Assembly: GCA_937902605.1 (NCBI GenBank)
Contig: CALFNC010000367.1
Span: 1-6,921, forward strand
Direction: 5' to 3'
Length of the DNA: 6,921 nt
Source: an uncultured Acidobacteriota bacterium
GTDB lineage: Bacteria > Acidobacteriota > Thermoanaerobaculia > UBA5066
The translations under genes were made by a program, and so were the position numbers. Below, piece after piece: positions 6,877 to 6,921 of the stretch. Each line of letters begins with the position of its first letter. Position 1 is the stretch's first letter. The notes under the pieces were generated by a model. That model did not search any database. It saw only the letters and a program-made list of their open reading frames with translations, and was not told where the DNA came from.

Positions 6877-6921
6877 TTATCCAAACACGAGGCGCCAGCC
6901 GACCTTCGCGGCGACCCATAC
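6877..6921 (-). CDS. C-terminal tail of an unidentified gene upstream of the ABC ATPase
   Basis: Reading from the right edge on the minus strand, one frame gives 14 codons (VWVAAKVGWRLVFG) ending in TAA at 6879-6877, 12 nt before the ATPase start. Spacing and the same high-G+C codon style suggest the last residues of the preceding gene of this operon. In this transporter class the neighbours are usually a permease or a periplasmic adaptor, but 14 residues are too few to say which. Confidence 0.45.
   Translation of the reverse strand, partial: VWVAAKVGWRLVFG

Overview
The window is a high-G+C bacterial chromosomal segment whose coding strands end codons mostly in C or G (CTC, ATC, TTC, GCC dominate). 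Its main content is the 3' end of a respiratory complex I (NADH:quinone oxidoreductase, nuo) operon on the + strand. Composition and gene order fit a G+C-rich Gram-negative-type bacterium such as an Acidobacteriota or myxobacterial-like lineage, but nothing here fixes the taxon.

Region 1 (1-5317, +): the C-terminal three quarters of nuoK, then complete nuoL, nuoM and nuoN in the canonical K-L-M-N order. The joints are tight (13-nt gap, 6-nt gap, 4-nt ATGA overlap). These four encode the distal membrane arm of complex I: NuoL, NuoM and NuoN are the three antiporter-like proton-pumping subunits and NuoK is part of the small-subunit pathway next to NuoN. All key Glu, Lys and His residues of the proton channels that I could align by eye are present, so the enzyme looks functional. 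The distinctive feature is a His/Asp-rich insertion in the NuoL loop after the first membrane helix.

Region 2 (5301-6039, -): a two-gene unit convergent with the nuo operon. The first gene encodes a stand-alone minimal nucleotidyltransferase of the AbiEii/MNT type; the second, overlapping it by 11 nt, encodes a small tryptophan-rich protein. The small gene's stop lies inside the last codons of nuoN (17-bp tail-to-tail overlap). Codon use here is less extreme than in the neighbours. This is an accessory, toxin-antitoxin-like cassette of uncertain function.

Region 3 (6139-6921, -): an ABC-transporter ATPase of the MacB/LolD/FtsE group, the last gene of an operon coming in from the right edge. 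It is preceded 12 nt upstream by the tail of an unidentified gene. Its permease is not downstream, so it must be encoded beyond the window edge or elsewhere.

No RNA genes, CRISPR arrays or insertion sequences were seen, and no gene-free stretch exceeds about 100 bases.
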